Shown here: positions 54,101 to 63,238 of the stretch, piece after piece
Layout of the letters: every line of letters begins with the position of its first letter
How positions within the stretch are numbered: the first letter of the stretch is position 1
From: CBDFFW01 sp965246945
Lineage (GTDB): Bacteria; Pseudomonadota; Alphaproteobacteria; UBA11073
DNA: 64,000 nucleotides
Assembly (NCBI GenBank): GCA_965246945.1
Contig: CBDFFW010000001.1
Location: forward strand, 1,550,001 to 1,614,000
Direction: 5' to 3'
Notes under the pieces: model-generated
What the model saw: the letters and a program-made list of their open reading frames with translations, nothing else
Told to the model about the DNA's origin: nothing
Database searches by the model: none
Program-made: the position numbers and the translations under genes

Positions 54101-54529
54101 ATAAAAACTTTTCCAACCGATCTTGAAAATGGTCAGTTGGAATATGCTGGCATTTACAAAGATGGCTGGGTTGCCGATCATGCTTTCATTGTCTTAGCGC
54201 CGAGCAAAACTTCACAAAAATTTGTGTTTAAAGGCAAGGAACCTAATCTATCTGGTCAAGACTTTATAACTGCAGCAACGATCAAAATTGATGGCCAAAC
54301 CCGTGTCACGCAAGATATTAAACCAGGTGAGTTCGAGCTTGAAATTCCGCTAACCGATGCCGAGCGAGCACGTAAAAAGTTACGGATTGATCTTGAATTT
54401 AGCAAAACCCAACGCTTAAAGAGCAGAAATCCCTTTGCAGCGCAGGATGGCCGCGTTACAGGTGGATTAATCAATTACTTAGGATTTAGCGATGAGCCTA
54501 CCAGCAATGCAACCACCCCAGAACGATAA
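51197..54529 (+). CDS. Large polytopic membrane protein with two C-terminal tandem repeats
   Basis: An 1110-residue protein. About 12 hydrophobic helices occupy residues 1-500, resembling membrane glycosyltransferase-like proteins (GFDWVSFSNDDMANYALGATRF with acidic pairs). A soluble part follows. Residues about 820-1105 are two copies of a beta domain, 148 residues apart: FPADLANKQLEYSGIYEDGW...NPFAAQDGRITGG and FPTDLENGQLEYAGIYKDGW...NPFAAQDGRVTGG (dots mark omitted sequence). The same start sequence NKQLEYSGIYEDGW versus NGQLEYAGIYKDGW makes the duplication certain. The repeats may bind carbohydrate, by analogy only. The end overlaps the next gene by 38 bases. Confidence 0.72.
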   Translation: MLAFITTILLFGFFGFTGHALLISCLPRMRAIPRALLAPAVGVATVILPVFMLNRWGIPVKDFGLYLAIALFLVGGIVHFVKKPIFPHKQLTPFMLILLIGLLLAAWPMLLYGFDWVSFSNDDMANYALGATRFLNHPYLTAPDFDVFYQGKDYTMVYWYMHALGGSRAGSELMLAFVCAVTKLNAHQTFMLTIIALHIALLSAATAFVASFTASRKRALFTMMLLAISPMGCLGALYQLIGQVGGLGLSIASGVLLSKNYRYKNLWQLLGQIVPIGVLVSALLVWYPEILPFLGLSWFIYIAVNLFKNTGVTLKYKITPAILGGVICIILLNKYFLIALSFLIGQTGGNFNFHHDLSTSLFPYFLVPSGLAIIWGMIPLLTSVNDALLIIPIAAAIILSLWLAYSLFKYMRRNYFAAFMATIMVTVALILFFLRSDFGLYKMVMYLQPFIWCVMGIAIFNVLKPPYLKLKYALLAIFIVCNLYAQLNFTLKSTGEFTGGLNEVPRASALKINRQFAELATTKLEVGQSYISDTSNLVLAKFEALYTIGKQVIFPSRDFFIMISNVHPIGDLIGVLKNDFELYKENAGGYKFSELYEIDYGKYHNAFFFPRYLTTGFNQSKMIVTNQKQTILNSYYSKPATEKYFDVTQPKNQLLFIHSKLGAHYYSYDRKIVSFYQLEDDPMFAGQQFSGFGEHALFTAFNPTPKAHILMEATNTVMKQFDAELPKPQIIGKNTVSLNFVGRGTGRVVSASVDFLKFHNMDLFAFDANRPPKQFLYNRSGLMNLYGRDVNLDNRWLTTFSRDISLISDEEYKNFKPPSALQKFPADLANKQLEYSGIYEDGWISEQSFFMLTPTANSQKFMLKGVVPLIDNPDYKETITIKIAGKVRATQELKVGEFMVEIPLTKTERQQVKLRVDIEFNKFQLLTSKNPFAAQDGRITGGLIHYLGFSDEPLSSTAENRDFQPPTAIKTFPTDLENGQLEYAGIYKDGWVADHAFIVLAPSKTSQKFVFKGKEPNLSGQDFITAATIKIDGQTRVTQDIKPGEFELEIPLTDAERARKKLRIDLEFSKTQRLKSRNPFAAQDGRVTGGLINYLGFSDEPTSNATTPER

Positions 54530-55454
54530 AATTTCGGTAATCGTGCCGGTTTATAAAGAAGAGAAAAATATTGCCCCTTTTTTAGAGCGGACTGTGCCGG
54601 TGTTGGAAAGCATGGGCGTGGATTATGAAGTCATCTTCACACTTGATCCTTCGCCAGATAATACCGAAGGCGTTATTCGCCAGCAAATTTCGCAAAATCC
54701 CAAAGTGAAGTTGATGACTTTTTCGCGCCGTTTCGGCCAACCAGCGGCGACCATGGCCGGTATTTTAAACTGCACTGGAGATTATTGTGTAGTGATCGAT
54801 GTTGATTTGCAAGATCAGCCGGAGCTGATCCGCGATATGTATAATAAGCTGAAAGCCAACGGCGTAGAAGTGGTATATGCCAAGCGCCGTAACCGCGCCG
54901 GTGAAACGCTGATCAAACAAGTAATTTCCCATGTGGGTTACACAGTTATTAATAAGATTAGCGATGTCAAAATTCCGCGGAATACCGGTGATTTCCGGAT
55001 TATGAGCCGCCGTGTTATTGAAGGTTTACGCTCGCTGAATGAAAGCCACGGTTTCTTGCGTGGTCTCGTCGCTTTTGTTGGCTTCAAACAGGATTTTATT
55101 GAATATGACCGTGATGCACGTTTTAGCGGTGAAGGTAATTATAACCGCCTAACCGGTTCATTTAAAATTGGGCTTAACGGAATTATCAGTTTCAGCACAC
55201 GGCCGCTGCAGTTTATGTCCATTGCTGGTTTTCTGCTGGCTTTAATGAGCTTCTTAATTGGTATCATTTTTGTTGGTCTAAAGCTAACCGGTTATGATTT
55301 TTCCCCAGGCCTGCCAACCATTGTGCTGGCCATTACTTTCTTTTCAGGCGTGCAATTGCTCAGCCTTGGGTTAATGGGCGAATATGTCGGCCGCATTTAC
55401 GATGAAGTGAAACGCCGCCCTATGTTCATCGTCGATGAAAAAGTAAATTTTTAA
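54492..55454 (+). CDS. GtrB/DPM1-type family 2 glycosyltransferase
   Basis: A 320-residue protein: an N-terminal GT2 domain (ISVIVPVYKEEKNIAPFLERT; DVDLQDQPE carries the DxD; MSRRVIEGLRSLNESHGFLRG) and two C-terminal membrane helices (about 230-262 and 268-290). This is the layout of polyprenyl-phosphate sugar transferases (GtrB, DPM1), which load a sugar onto the lipid carrier. ATG 54492, inside the previous gene, has AGGA at 54481-54484 with good spacing; 54507 is the alternative. A GtrA-like gene follows, as in sugar-modification clusters. Confidence 0.9.
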   Translation: MSLPAMQPPQNDKISVIVPVYKEEKNIAPFLERTVPVLESMGVDYEVIFTLDPSPDNTEGVIRQQISQNPKVKLMTFSRRFGQPAATMAGILNCTGDYCVVIDVDLQDQPELIRDMYNKLKANGVEVVYAKRRNRAGETLIKQVISHVGYTVINKISDVKIPRNTGDFRIMSRRVIEGLRSLNESHGFLRGLVAFVGFKQDFIEYDRDARFSGEGNYNRLTGSFKIGLNGIISFSTRPLQFMSIAGFLLALMSFLIGIIFVGLKLTGYDFSPGLPTIVLAITFFSGVQLLSLGLMGEYVGRIYDEVKRRPMFIVDEKVNF

Positions 55455-55459
55455 GCACA

Positions 55460-55879
55460 ATGCTTAAAACTATTTTTGTTTTATTACAGCGTTATCAGAA
55501 ACTGATCCGCTTTGGTGCCGTGGGTTTGCTCACCATGGGCATTTACTATGGGTTATTTTTTGCGCTGCATTACGGTATGGATTTATCGCATAACCCAGCC
55601 ATTACGATTGCGTATTTACTGGCTGCCTTGCTGCAATTCTTTATCAACAAACATTTCTCATTCGCCGATAAAACCACGAATTATGGTCAGCAATTGGTTA
55701 AATATTGGAGCATGGTGGGAATTAATTTTGTGATTACCAAAGCGATTACTTACGGCCTGGTCGATGGTTTAAACGTGATGCCTGAACTGGCAATGTTTGC
55801 GGCCATTCTGGTGACTTTCTTTAGCGGCTATCTGCTGTCAAAATATTGGATTTTTGTACACAAACCGCTCGCCAATTAG
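55460..55879 (+). CDS. GtrA-family membrane protein (putative lipid-linked sugar flippase)
   Basis: A 139-residue protein with four membrane helices, FGAVGLLTMGIYYGLFFAL, PAITIAYLLAALLQFFINK, KYWSMVGINFVITKAITYGL and MFAAILVTFFSGYLLSKYW, typical in order and size for GtrA. The family is thought to move polyprenyl-phosphate sugars across the inner membrane. It sits 5 bases after the GtrB-like gene, its normal partner. Confidence 0.88.
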   Translation: MLKTIFVLLQRYQKLIRFGAVGLLTMGIYYGLFFALHYGMDLSHNPAITIAYLLAALLQFFINKHFSFADKTTNYGQQLVKYWSMVGINFVITKAITYGLVDGLNVMPELAMFAAILVTFFSGYLLSKYWIFVHKPLAN

Positions 55880-55903
55880 ATTATTTTTAGGCATAACCAG
55901 TTT

Positions 55904-56863
55904 ATGCAAAATGTCTTTGTCACCGGCGCGGCTGGCTTTATCGGTAGCAGCTTGGTTGATCGGTTGTTGGCGGATGGTAAAAAAGTTACCGGCTATGATA
56001 ATTTTTCCACTGGCCAGCGCCGTTTTCTCGATGGCGCTTTAACCAACCCAAATTTCAAGCTGGTTGAAGGCGATGTGCTGGATGAAGCAAAGTTGAATGC
56101 CAGTATAGCGGGCTGCGATTTCGTTTTCCATTTTGCCGCCAACGCTGATGTGCGTTTTGGCACCAATCATCCGCGCCGTGATTTAGAGCAAAACACAATT
56201 GCCACTTATAATGTGCTGGAAGCCATGCGCGCCAACGGTATCAAACAAATCGGCTTTTCTTCCACCGGTTCGGTTTATGGCGAAGCAAAAGTTATTCCAA
56301 CCCCAGAAGATGGCCCCTTCCCAGTGCAAACTTCCCTATACGGCGCGTCAAAAGCGGCGGGTGAAGGTTTGATTTCGTCTTACTGTGAAGGCTTTGGCTA
56401 CCAAGCATTTATTTTCCGCTTTGTTTCTATTTTGGGCGAGCGTTACACGCATGGTCATGTATTTGATTTTTATCAGAAATTGAAAGCCGATCCAACCAAA
56501 TTGCCCGTTTTGGGTAATGGCAAACAGCGTAAATCATATTTGTATATCCAAGATTGTATTGATGCGATTTTCACTGCGGTGGCGAAAGCGCCAGATAAAG
56601 TAAATATTTTCAATCTCGGCACCAATGAATATTGCGAAGTGAACAATTCGATTGGTTGGATTACCAAACATTTGGGCGTGGAGCCCGAATTGCAATATAC
56701 CGGCGGCGAACGCGGCTGGATTGGCGATAATCCATTTATTTTTTTAGCGACTGACAGAATTCAAAGTTTAGGCTGGAAACCGAAATTAACGATTGAACAA
56801 GCAATCGTAAAAACGGTGGAATTCCTGCAGAATAACGAATGGGTATTTGAGGCGCGTCACTAA
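55904..56863 (+). CDS. NAD-dependent epimerase/dehydratase
   Basis: A 319-residue extended short-chain dehydrogenase of the nucleotide-sugar epimerase group. VTGAAGFIGSSL is the NAD-binding glycine motif, and YGASKAAGE carries the catalytic Tyr and Lys; SSTGSVYG is the Ser region. The sequence around RYTHGHVFDFYQKL and YLYIQDCIDAI fits UDP-glucose or related epimerases. Exact substrate unknown. Its stop and the next gene's start share one base. Confidence 0.88.
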   Translation: MQNVFVTGAAGFIGSSLVDRLLADGKKVTGYDNFSTGQRRFLDGALTNPNFKLVEGDVLDEAKLNASIAGCDFVFHFAANADVRFGTNHPRRDLEQNTIATYNVLEAMRANGIKQIGFSSTGSVYGEAKVIPTPEDGPFPVQTSLYGASKAAGEGLISSYCEGFGYQAFIFRFVSILGERYTHGHVFDFYQKLKADPTKLPVLGNGKQRKSYLYIQDCIDAIFTAVAKAPDKVNIFNLGTNEYCEVNNSIGWITKHLGVEPELQYTGGERGWIGDNPFIFLATDRIQSLGWKPKLTIEQAIVKTVEFLQNNEWVFEARH

Positions 56864-58131
56864 TGAAAATCGTCGTCCAAGGTTTATGGCATTTGGGCAG
56901 CGTGACCGCTGCCTGCCTCGCTGCCAAAAATTTTGATGTCACTGGTCTGGCCGAAGATGCAGCGGCAGCAGCCGAATTAAATAGCGGCAAGCCGCCGTTA
57001 TTTGAGCCTGGTTTGGCCGAAATGATGCAGGCTGGTTTGCAAAGCAAGAAACTGCAATTTACCGCTGATCCAAAATGTGTCAACGCCGCTGATATCGTTT
57101 GGGTATGTTTCGATACACCCGTGGATGAAGAAGATCGTGCCGATATTCCCTATGTTACTGAGCGCGTAGCCACTTTATTCCCATATTTAAAAAATGGCGT
57201 AGTTGTCCTTATCTCCTCGCAACTGCCGGTCGGCAATACGACGCGGTTAGCGGAGCGTTATGCCGCCGGTGATTACGATAAAAATGTCCGCTTTGCTTAC
57301 TCTCCAGAAAATCTCCGCTTGGGTAAAGCGCTTGATGTGTTTCTAAATTCCGAACGCATTGTGATTGGCGTACCGGATACGGAAACCCATCAGCAACTAG
57401 AGCCGTTATTTAAACCGCTCTGCCCGCAATTGTTATGGATGAATGTGGCTTCAGCGGAAATGGTGAAGCATGCCTTGAATAGTTATTTGGCGACCTGCAT
57501 TACCTTTACCAATGAGATTGCCACGATTTGCGAAGGCGTTGGCGCACAAGCCCATGAAGTGGAACAAGCGTTAAGGCTTGATCCGCGGATTGGTAAATCT
57601 GCTTATGTTAGAGCCGGTGCGGCGTTTGGTGGCGGCACGCTGGCGCGCGATGTACGATTCTTAAATACGCTGGCGCAGGATCAAAATTTGGCCAGCCCAT
57701 TGTTGAACGCGGTTATCCCGAGTAATGATGATCACCGGCAATGGCCACTCCGCCGGCTTACCCAATTATTGGGCGATTTAACTGGCAAGCGCGTGGGCGT
57801 TTATGGCTTAGCTTATAAACCAGGAACCGATGCCATTCGCCGGTCGGAAGCGATCGCTTTATGCGAAGGCTTGCTGGCTGCTGGTGCCAAGGTGAAAGCT
57901 TTTGATCCGCAAGTGAAAATCTTGCCCGCTGCGCTTGGCAAAATTGAATTGGCAGCAACGGCCGAAGCGGTGGCGCAAAATGTGGATGCGGTCATTTTAA
58001 TTACGCCATGGCCAGAATTTGCCAATATTCAATTGGCGCAACCAAATTTGATTGTATTGGATCAACATGGTTTTTGGCGCGGGCAAGATTGGTCGGCTCA
58101 ACGATATTTTACCGTGGGATCAGCCGCATGA
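56863..58131 (+). CDS. UDP-glucose/GDP-mannose dehydrogenase homologue lacking the catalytic cysteine
   Basis: A 422-residue protein with the three-domain layout of nucleotide-sugar dehydrogenases: N-terminal NAD domain (a variant GLWHLGS instead of GxGYVG), YSPENLRLGKALDVFLNSERIVIG, central helix AEMVKHALNSYLAT with the conserved lysine, and C-terminal VGVYGLAYKPGTDAIRRS. The active-site loop, normally GGSCFPKD, reads GGGTLARD: Thr259 replaces the cysteine needed for the second oxidation step and Arg replaces the lysine. It may make only the aldehyde, or use another reaction. It overlaps the SDR gene by four bases (ATGA). Confidence 0.85.
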   Translation: MKIVVQGLWHLGSVTAACLAAKNFDVTGLAEDAAAAAELNSGKPPLFEPGLAEMMQAGLQSKKLQFTADPKCVNAADIVWVCFDTPVDEEDRADIPYVTERVATLFPYLKNGVVVLISSQLPVGNTTRLAERYAAGDYDKNVRFAYSPENLRLGKALDVFLNSERIVIGVPDTETHQQLEPLFKPLCPQLLWMNVASAEMVKHALNSYLATCITFTNEIATICEGVGAQAHEVEQALRLDPRIGKSAYVRAGAAFGGGTLARDVRFLNTLAQDQNLASPLLNAVIPSNDDHRQWPLRRLTQLLGDLTGKRVGVYGLAYKPGTDAIRRSEAIALCEGLLAAGAKVKAFDPQVKILPAALGKIELAATAEAVAQNVDAVILITPWPEFANIQLAQPNLIVLDQHGFWRGQDWSAQRYFTVGSAA

Positions 58132-58997
58132 AATTGCAAGGGCGCAATGCCATTATCACCGGTGCTAGCCAAGGTTTAGGCGCTGAGATTGCCACGCATT
58201 TTGTGCGGGAAGGCGCGAATGTAATGTTGTGTGCCCGTAACGATAAAGCGTTGGCTGAACAAGCTGAGAAATTATTTGCAGAAAAAGTCAGCGCCAATCA
58301 ACGCATTGAAACCTGCGTGGCGGATGTGGCAGATACGCAGCAAGTGGATACGCTGTTCGCCACTGCGATTGAAAAATTTGGGGCGCTGCAAGTTGTGGTT
58401 AACAATGCGGGTGTTTACGGCCCAATGGGCCCAAGTGAAACGGTTGATTGGGTAGAATGGGCGCAAGCGATCAATATCAATTTGCTGGGCACAGTTTACC
58501 CATGCCGTTTGGCAGTTGAACATTTTCGTGCGCAGGGTTATGGCAAAATCATTAATTTATCCGGCGGCGGTGCGACCAATCCCCTGCCCTTTATCAGTTC
58601 CTATGCTGCATCAAAAGCCGCTGTTGTGCGCTTTACTGAAAGCTTGGCGCTGGAAGTGAAAGATGTGGGTATTGATATCAATGCTGTGGCACCTGGTGCG
58701 CTCGTCACCAATATGATGGACCAATTAATTGCGGCCGGGCCAGAAACGGTTGGTGCTGCATTTTACGAACGTATGCAAAAAATCGCCGAAAGTGGTGGCA
58801 CACCACTGCATGTTGGGGCATCGCTTTGTGTTTATTTGGCATCCGCCGAGAGCGATGGCGTAACGGGTAAATTATTGGCAGCGCAATGGGACCCCTGGCC
58901 GTTTAGCGATACGCAGAAACAAGAATTGGATAAAACCGATATCTTCGCCCTGCGCCGCATTGTGCCGCCAGACCGCGGCCAGAATTGGGATCAATAA
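58128..58997 (+). CDS. Short-chain dehydrogenase/reductase
   Basis: A 289-residue classical SDR. TGASQGLGAEIA is the cofactor-binding motif, NNAG the central motif, and the catalytic Ser and Tyr-Lys are in GGGATNPLPFISSYAASKAA. The C-terminal part ends in a longer tail (ALRRIVPPDRGQNWDQ). The ATG at 58128 overlaps the dehydrogenase stop; a longer in-frame reading from 58008 lies inside that gene. Joined with the epimerase and dehydrogenase genes, it likely acts on a nucleotide sugar intermediate. Confidence 0.88.
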   Translation: MKLQGRNAIITGASQGLGAEIATHFVREGANVMLCARNDKALAEQAEKLFAEKVSANQRIETCVADVADTQQVDTLFATAIEKFGALQVVVNNAGVYGPMGPSETVDWVEWAQAININLLGTVYPCRLAVEHFRAQGYGKIINLSGGGATNPLPFISSYAASKAAVVRFTESLALEVKDVGIDINAVAPGALVTNMMDQLIAAGPETVGAAFYERMQKIAESGGTPLHVGASLCVYLASAESDGVTGKLLAAQWDPWPFSDTQKQELDKTDIFALRRIVPPDRGQNWDQ

Positions 58998-59014
58998 TTA
59001 GTTAGCCACAAGGA

Positions 59015-62000
59015 TCAACTGATAGCTTGCTGTTTTGCTGTCCACATTCTTTTCGCCCACCAATAAAGTGATGCAAACAACCAGGTAAACCAGGTGGTGA
59101 AACTAATGATGCGTAGAATTTTTAAAATAAGCGGAATGGTATAACTCAATCGGATTTGATGCGAACCGGTGGGTAATTTTACCACCAAAAAGGTGTTATC
59201 AATCATCAAATTTTCCGCTGGATAAATATCACCATCTACTTCCACTTTTAAAAAGCGCGATATCAACGCATTGGTACGCACCAAACAGCTTGCCGCCTGG
59301 CAATCAAAGCCAATTTCTGACCGATGTTTGCGTGGTTTGATCACTGGCATTTTTACAGCTACCGCTGCTTTACTTTGCGCTTCCGTCACTTTCGTATATA
59401 AATTCATATTCACGTAATCGCCAACGGGAATCCAGCCAATCTCATTCTTCTGCCAACGTTTATCCAATGGCGTGAAATGCACACCGATATGGTTATAGTG
59501 CATTAAGTAAATGATTTCGGTAATCCGCAAATAGGTCTGAGCAAAGACCAGAGTTGTTAATATTATAATACATGCCCAATGGGATTTTGACGTAAACGGC
59601 ACTGGATATTTGTAAACCGCAAAAGCCAGAACGATCAGACTCATAAACAAAAACATGTTTTCGTAATTGGTTAAACGGTAGGCATATTGCGCGGCCAAAA
59701 CCAAATGCGGCAAATAATATTGAAGTTCCGTTTTACATTCGATGACCGCCAGCAAAATGCCCGCTCCCGCCAAAAACCCAGCACTTAATAAATAAACTGC
59801 AGTCTTTTTAAATGAAGAATTTTTTAGGATTCCAAAAACTAAATAACCCATCAATGGCAGGCAGAAAAATTCTAAGGCTGCTTTTAAATATGCGGTTGAG
59901 GTTTGGCCAATCCCTTCGGCATAAGTGCGGTAATCCCCTGCCAACGGCAGAAATTTTGGCATTAAATCGCTGATATGCGGAATGACATTGAAATTGGTAA
60001 TATGCTGCAAATATTCAGTGATTTGAAATTCATGCTGAAGTGTTTGCGCGGCATAGAGGAAAGCGATATTTGACAGCATGGTCAAGATTGCAAATGGCGC
60101 TAATTGCCATAGCCAGTTTAAAATCTTTTGGTCATTGGCTTTGAGTAAAAACAACAAAAATGGCAAAGCGATTGCCAAAACAAAACAGGTTAAAATGAGT
60201 GAAATTGGATGTGTGCCAAAAGCCAAAGCTAATAGCAAGCATCCCCAATTTAGCCACCAGCGATTTGCTGTTGCGCTGATTTTAGCAATACTTAATGCCA
60301 AGCAAAAAATACCGGCATAAATTAGGTTAATTGCTACATATTCCGCAATTGCGCCCCGCGGATAAAGATTGCTAAACGCATATTGCGTACAAACCACCAA
60401 GCTACAAAACAAAAAGCCGAGGAGCCGGCTACGGGTTAACTGTTTAAACAAATAATAGGCCAAACCGGCTGTTAATAATGTGCTAAGCAGCACTATTATG
60501 CGCAAGCCGTAATCGCCGCCGAAAATCAGGCCGATTAGTGCGGTGGTGGGATAAAACAAAACGCCATAAACCAGCGGCTGCAACATGCCAATAAAATCGG
60601 TATTATGGATAAATTCTGGCAAGGCAAACGAACGCAGATAATGCCGGCTGTAATAAACAAAATAGCCATGCACGTTCCAATCACCAATACTTAATGCTGC
60701 AACGAATAACAGACTGGTTACTGCCAAGGTTGGCCAGATATAAGGTCTTTCAATGGCTGTGATTTTAAGATAATGCCAAATTTTTGGTATGATAAATTTG
60801 GGTTGGAAAATTGATCGTGATTTTAATTGCATGATGATAGCGCCGAATAAAGTATAGCGTGTAATCCAAACTAGTAATTTATCGAACCAGGCAAGACCTA
60901 TATGGCTTACTTTTCGGATTAATTGGTTTAAAGGCTCCGCATAAAATTTGGCGATTAAAAAAGATATTATAAAAGTAACCGCAAGCAGATATTCCAAGCG
61001 ATCAAATTCCGGCCAATAATTTTTAAATACATTTTTAACTGATACATGAAATAGATATAATTCATAGCTTAATTGACCGAATAGTATAAGTGGGAATAAG
61101 ACCAACATGACCGTTTTATTAACTGTATTTGTATGTTTGGGATTTAATCGCCAATGACTTGCACATAAAAGATAAATAACAGTTCCTAAACCGCAAATGC
61201 TTGGTCCCAAGCTGCGGTTAAATGCCACATGGGTATATATCGCCACACTAAAAGTAATTGCTGCTCCAATAAAAATACCCAATTTATACCGTAATGGCTG
61301 TGCCAACCATTTATCGAATATTTTTGCATGCACGCATATGGCGGTTAAAATACCCAAAGCCATTAGATCAAAACAGCCTTGTGCTGTATATAAAGTACCA
61401 TCATCAAAACGGCGCAATGGGCCGGTCAACACAATCAACAGTAAACTTAAACAAAGCAGCTTTTGATTGCGGATAATTAAACAAAAAAATGGAAAAATAA
61501 TATAAAAAATCTCTTCAATGGTTAACGACCATAGAGGCGACCATGAACTGAGCGCTGGAACATAATGCCCAAAAAGAAAGTAATTGAAATATAGTTTCAC
61601 AACAGCTTGAACTGCTTGCCAGCTAGTAACATCTTTGGTAAATGTAAATCCGACTATCTGATATTTATCGGCCAAAAATAAGCCGCCAATAAGTAACGCA
61701 AGACATGGAATAATCCGGGCAATCCGCATACTATAAAATTCAAAAATATTAATATGTTTAAGAGCGCCATAACGTTGGAGACTATGCGAGGCGATAAGAA
61801 AGCCAGAGATGACAAAGAAAATACTTACACCGTAATAACCATGTTCAAATAGTAAATTAAGCGGTGCAGGTACCCATTTATCTAATGTTTCTGACGTTAT
61901 CCAATGGCTCGCCATCACCATAATAATCGCGACACCACGCAAAATATCGATGAGTAAATTTCGTTGCAAAACACGTATAACAACAGAATTTTTCGGAATG

Positions 62001-63238
62001 GTAACATTTTTAATACTTGGCTTATTTTGTGGTATGCAATTTTTAATGACATTCCAGGCAGGCACCCATTTAAGAAATGGAATTGCTAAAGGATGCTGGA
62101 TTAATTGCTGCAAGATAACGGGAAATTTAATCCAGATGTTCTTACAAAATTTACGGATATAATGGTTGAGCGGCTCGGCATATAATTTTGCCAATAAAAA
62201 TGATAAGATTAAAGTGATGGCGACTGAACGGGGATTTGAGATCCAGCTAACAAAATGATTTTCTAACAGCACCTGCACTGGCATATGCAATAAATAAATC
62301 TCATAACTCAATTGGCCGATAAGCATAAGTGGCATTAGTAACATAACGATGGCGCTAATTATCGGCTTGCGCCTGGTAATGCCAATTTGGCAATGCGCCG
62401 CGCCAAGTAAAAATATTGCAGCGCCAAAACCACAAATACTTGGTCCCCAGCCATAATTAAAATCAACATGCTTAAAAGAAACCACAGCAAAAATTGTGCT
62501 TAATCCTGCCATTAAAAATAAAATTGCCAGGTATGTTCGCTGCGCTAAAAAAACTTTCAATTGAGTATGCTGCGATACAATCGCTGTCAAAATACCTAGC
62601 GCCATCAAATCAAAACACCCTTTAATGGTATAAAGTAAAACCGGTTCCGTGCGAAAAATTAGCCCCGCAATAATAATTAGCAATAATGTACCAATCAATA
62701 ATTTTTGATTTCTGATAAAAAAGCAAATAAATGGAAAAACCAAATAAAACATCTCTTCAACGGATAATGACCACATAGGTGCCCAGGCGCGGATTTCATG
62801 GGCATTATGGAAAATATAAAAATAATTAAACCGAAAAATTAAAGCTGCTTTGGCTGCTTGCCATGTAGTAAGATCGGCAGGAAAAGTATACCCTTTCAGT
62901 TGCCAAGCATCGGCTAGCATTAGAACGAGTAAAACAAGCAATAAACATGGCATAATACGGGCAAGTCGCATGCTATAAAATTCAAAAATATTGATGTATT
63001 TAAGTTCGCCATACCTTTTCAAACTATGGGTAGCAATCAAAAATCCAGAAACAACAAAAAAGATACTTACCCCATAATAGCCATGTCCTAAAAATTCTAA
63101 CAGGATAGGGGGAAGATGGTCGCCAACCCATTGCGGTAAGCCCAAATGCGTAACCAAAACCATCATAATTGAAATGCCGCGTAACGCATCAATCAACAAA
63201 TTGCGCCCGAAAACCGGTATATCGGCATGTTTATTCAT
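59015..63238 (-). CDS. Triple fusion: two OafA-type acyltransferases and a polytopic membrane module
   Basis: A 1407-residue membrane protein. Residues about 10-385 and about 425-790 are two acyltransferase-3 (OafA/YrhL) domains: NLLIDALRG and NLLIDILRG start them 414 residues apart, each followed by the GHGYYGVSIFFVVSGFLIA-type motif and the RxxRIxPC element (RLARIMPC, RIARIIPC). The C-terminal about 600 residues are a different polytopic module (about 12 helices) with LYPRGAIAEYVA, as in PTPS-related/YfhO-like membrane proteins, and a soluble end (HQIRLSYTIPL). It would acylate surface glycans. The gene is convergent with the SDR gene (17-base gap). Such a fusion of two transferases with the third module is unusual. 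Confidence 0.75.
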   Translation of the reverse strand: MNKHADIPVFGRNLLIDALRGISIMMVLVTHLGLPQWVGDHLPPILLEFLGHGYYGVSIFFVVSGFLIATHSLKRYGELKYINIFEFYSMRLARIMPCLLLVLLVLMLADAWQLKGYTFPADLTTWQAAKAALIFRFNYFYIFHNAHEIRAWAPMWSLSVEEMFYLVFPFICFFIRNQKLLIGTLLLIIIAGLIFRTEPVLLYTIKGCFDLMALGILTAIVSQHTQLKVFLAQRTYLAILFLMAGLSTIFAVVSFKHVDFNYGWGPSICGFGAAIFLLGAAHCQIGITRRKPIISAIVMLLMPLMLIGQLSYEIYLLHMPVQVLLENHFVSWISNPRSVAITLILSFLLAKLYAEPLNHYIRKFCKNIWIKFPVILQQLIQHPLAIPFLKWVPAWNVIKNCIPQNKPSIKNVTIPKNSVVIRVLQRNLLIDILRGVAIIMVMASHWITSETLDKWVPAPLNLLFEHGYYGVSIFFVISGFLIASHSLQRYGALKHINIFEFYSMRIARIIPCLALLIGGLFLADKYQIVGFTFTKDVTSWQAVQAVVKLYFNYFLFGHYVPALSSWSPLWSLTIEEIFYIIFPFFCLIIRNQKLLCLSLLLIVLTGPLRRFDDGTLYTAQGCFDLMALGILTAICVHAKIFDKWLAQPLRYKLGIFIGAAITFSVAIYTHVAFNRSLGPSICGLGTVIYLLCASHWRLNPKHTNTVNKTVMLVLFPLILFGQLSYELYLFHVSVKNVFKNYWPEFDRLEYLLAVTFIISFLIAKFYAEPLNQLIRKVSHIGLAWFDKLLVWITRYTLFGAIIMQLKSRSIFQPKFIIPKIWHYLKITAIERPYIWPTLAVTSLLFVAALSIGDWNVHGYFVYYSRHYLRSFALPEFIHNTDFIGMLQPLVYGVLFYPTTALIGLIFGGDYGLRIIVLLSTLLTAGLAYYLFKQLTRSRLLGFLFCSLVVCTQYAFSNLYPRGAIAEYVAINLIYAGIFCLALSIAKISATANRWWLNWGCLLLALAFGTHPISLILTCFVLAIALPFLLFLLKANDQKILNWLWQLAPFAILTMLSNIAFLYAAQTLQHEFQITEYLQHITNFNVIPHISDLMPKFLPLAGDYRTYAEGIGQTSTAYLKAALEFFCLPLMGYLVFGILKNSSFKKTAVYLLSAGFLAGAGILLAVIECKTELQYYLPHLVLAAQYAYRLTNYENMFLFMSLIVLAFAVYKYPVPFTSKSHWACIIILTTLVFAQTYLRITEIIYLMHYNHIGVHFTPLDKRWQKNEIGWIPVGDYVNMNLYTKVTEAQSKAAVAVKMPVIKPRKHRSEIGFDCQAASCLVRTNALISRFLKVEVDGDIYPAENLMIDNTFLVVKLPTGSHQIRLSYTIPLILKILRIISFTTWFTWLFASLYWWAKRMWTAKQQAIS

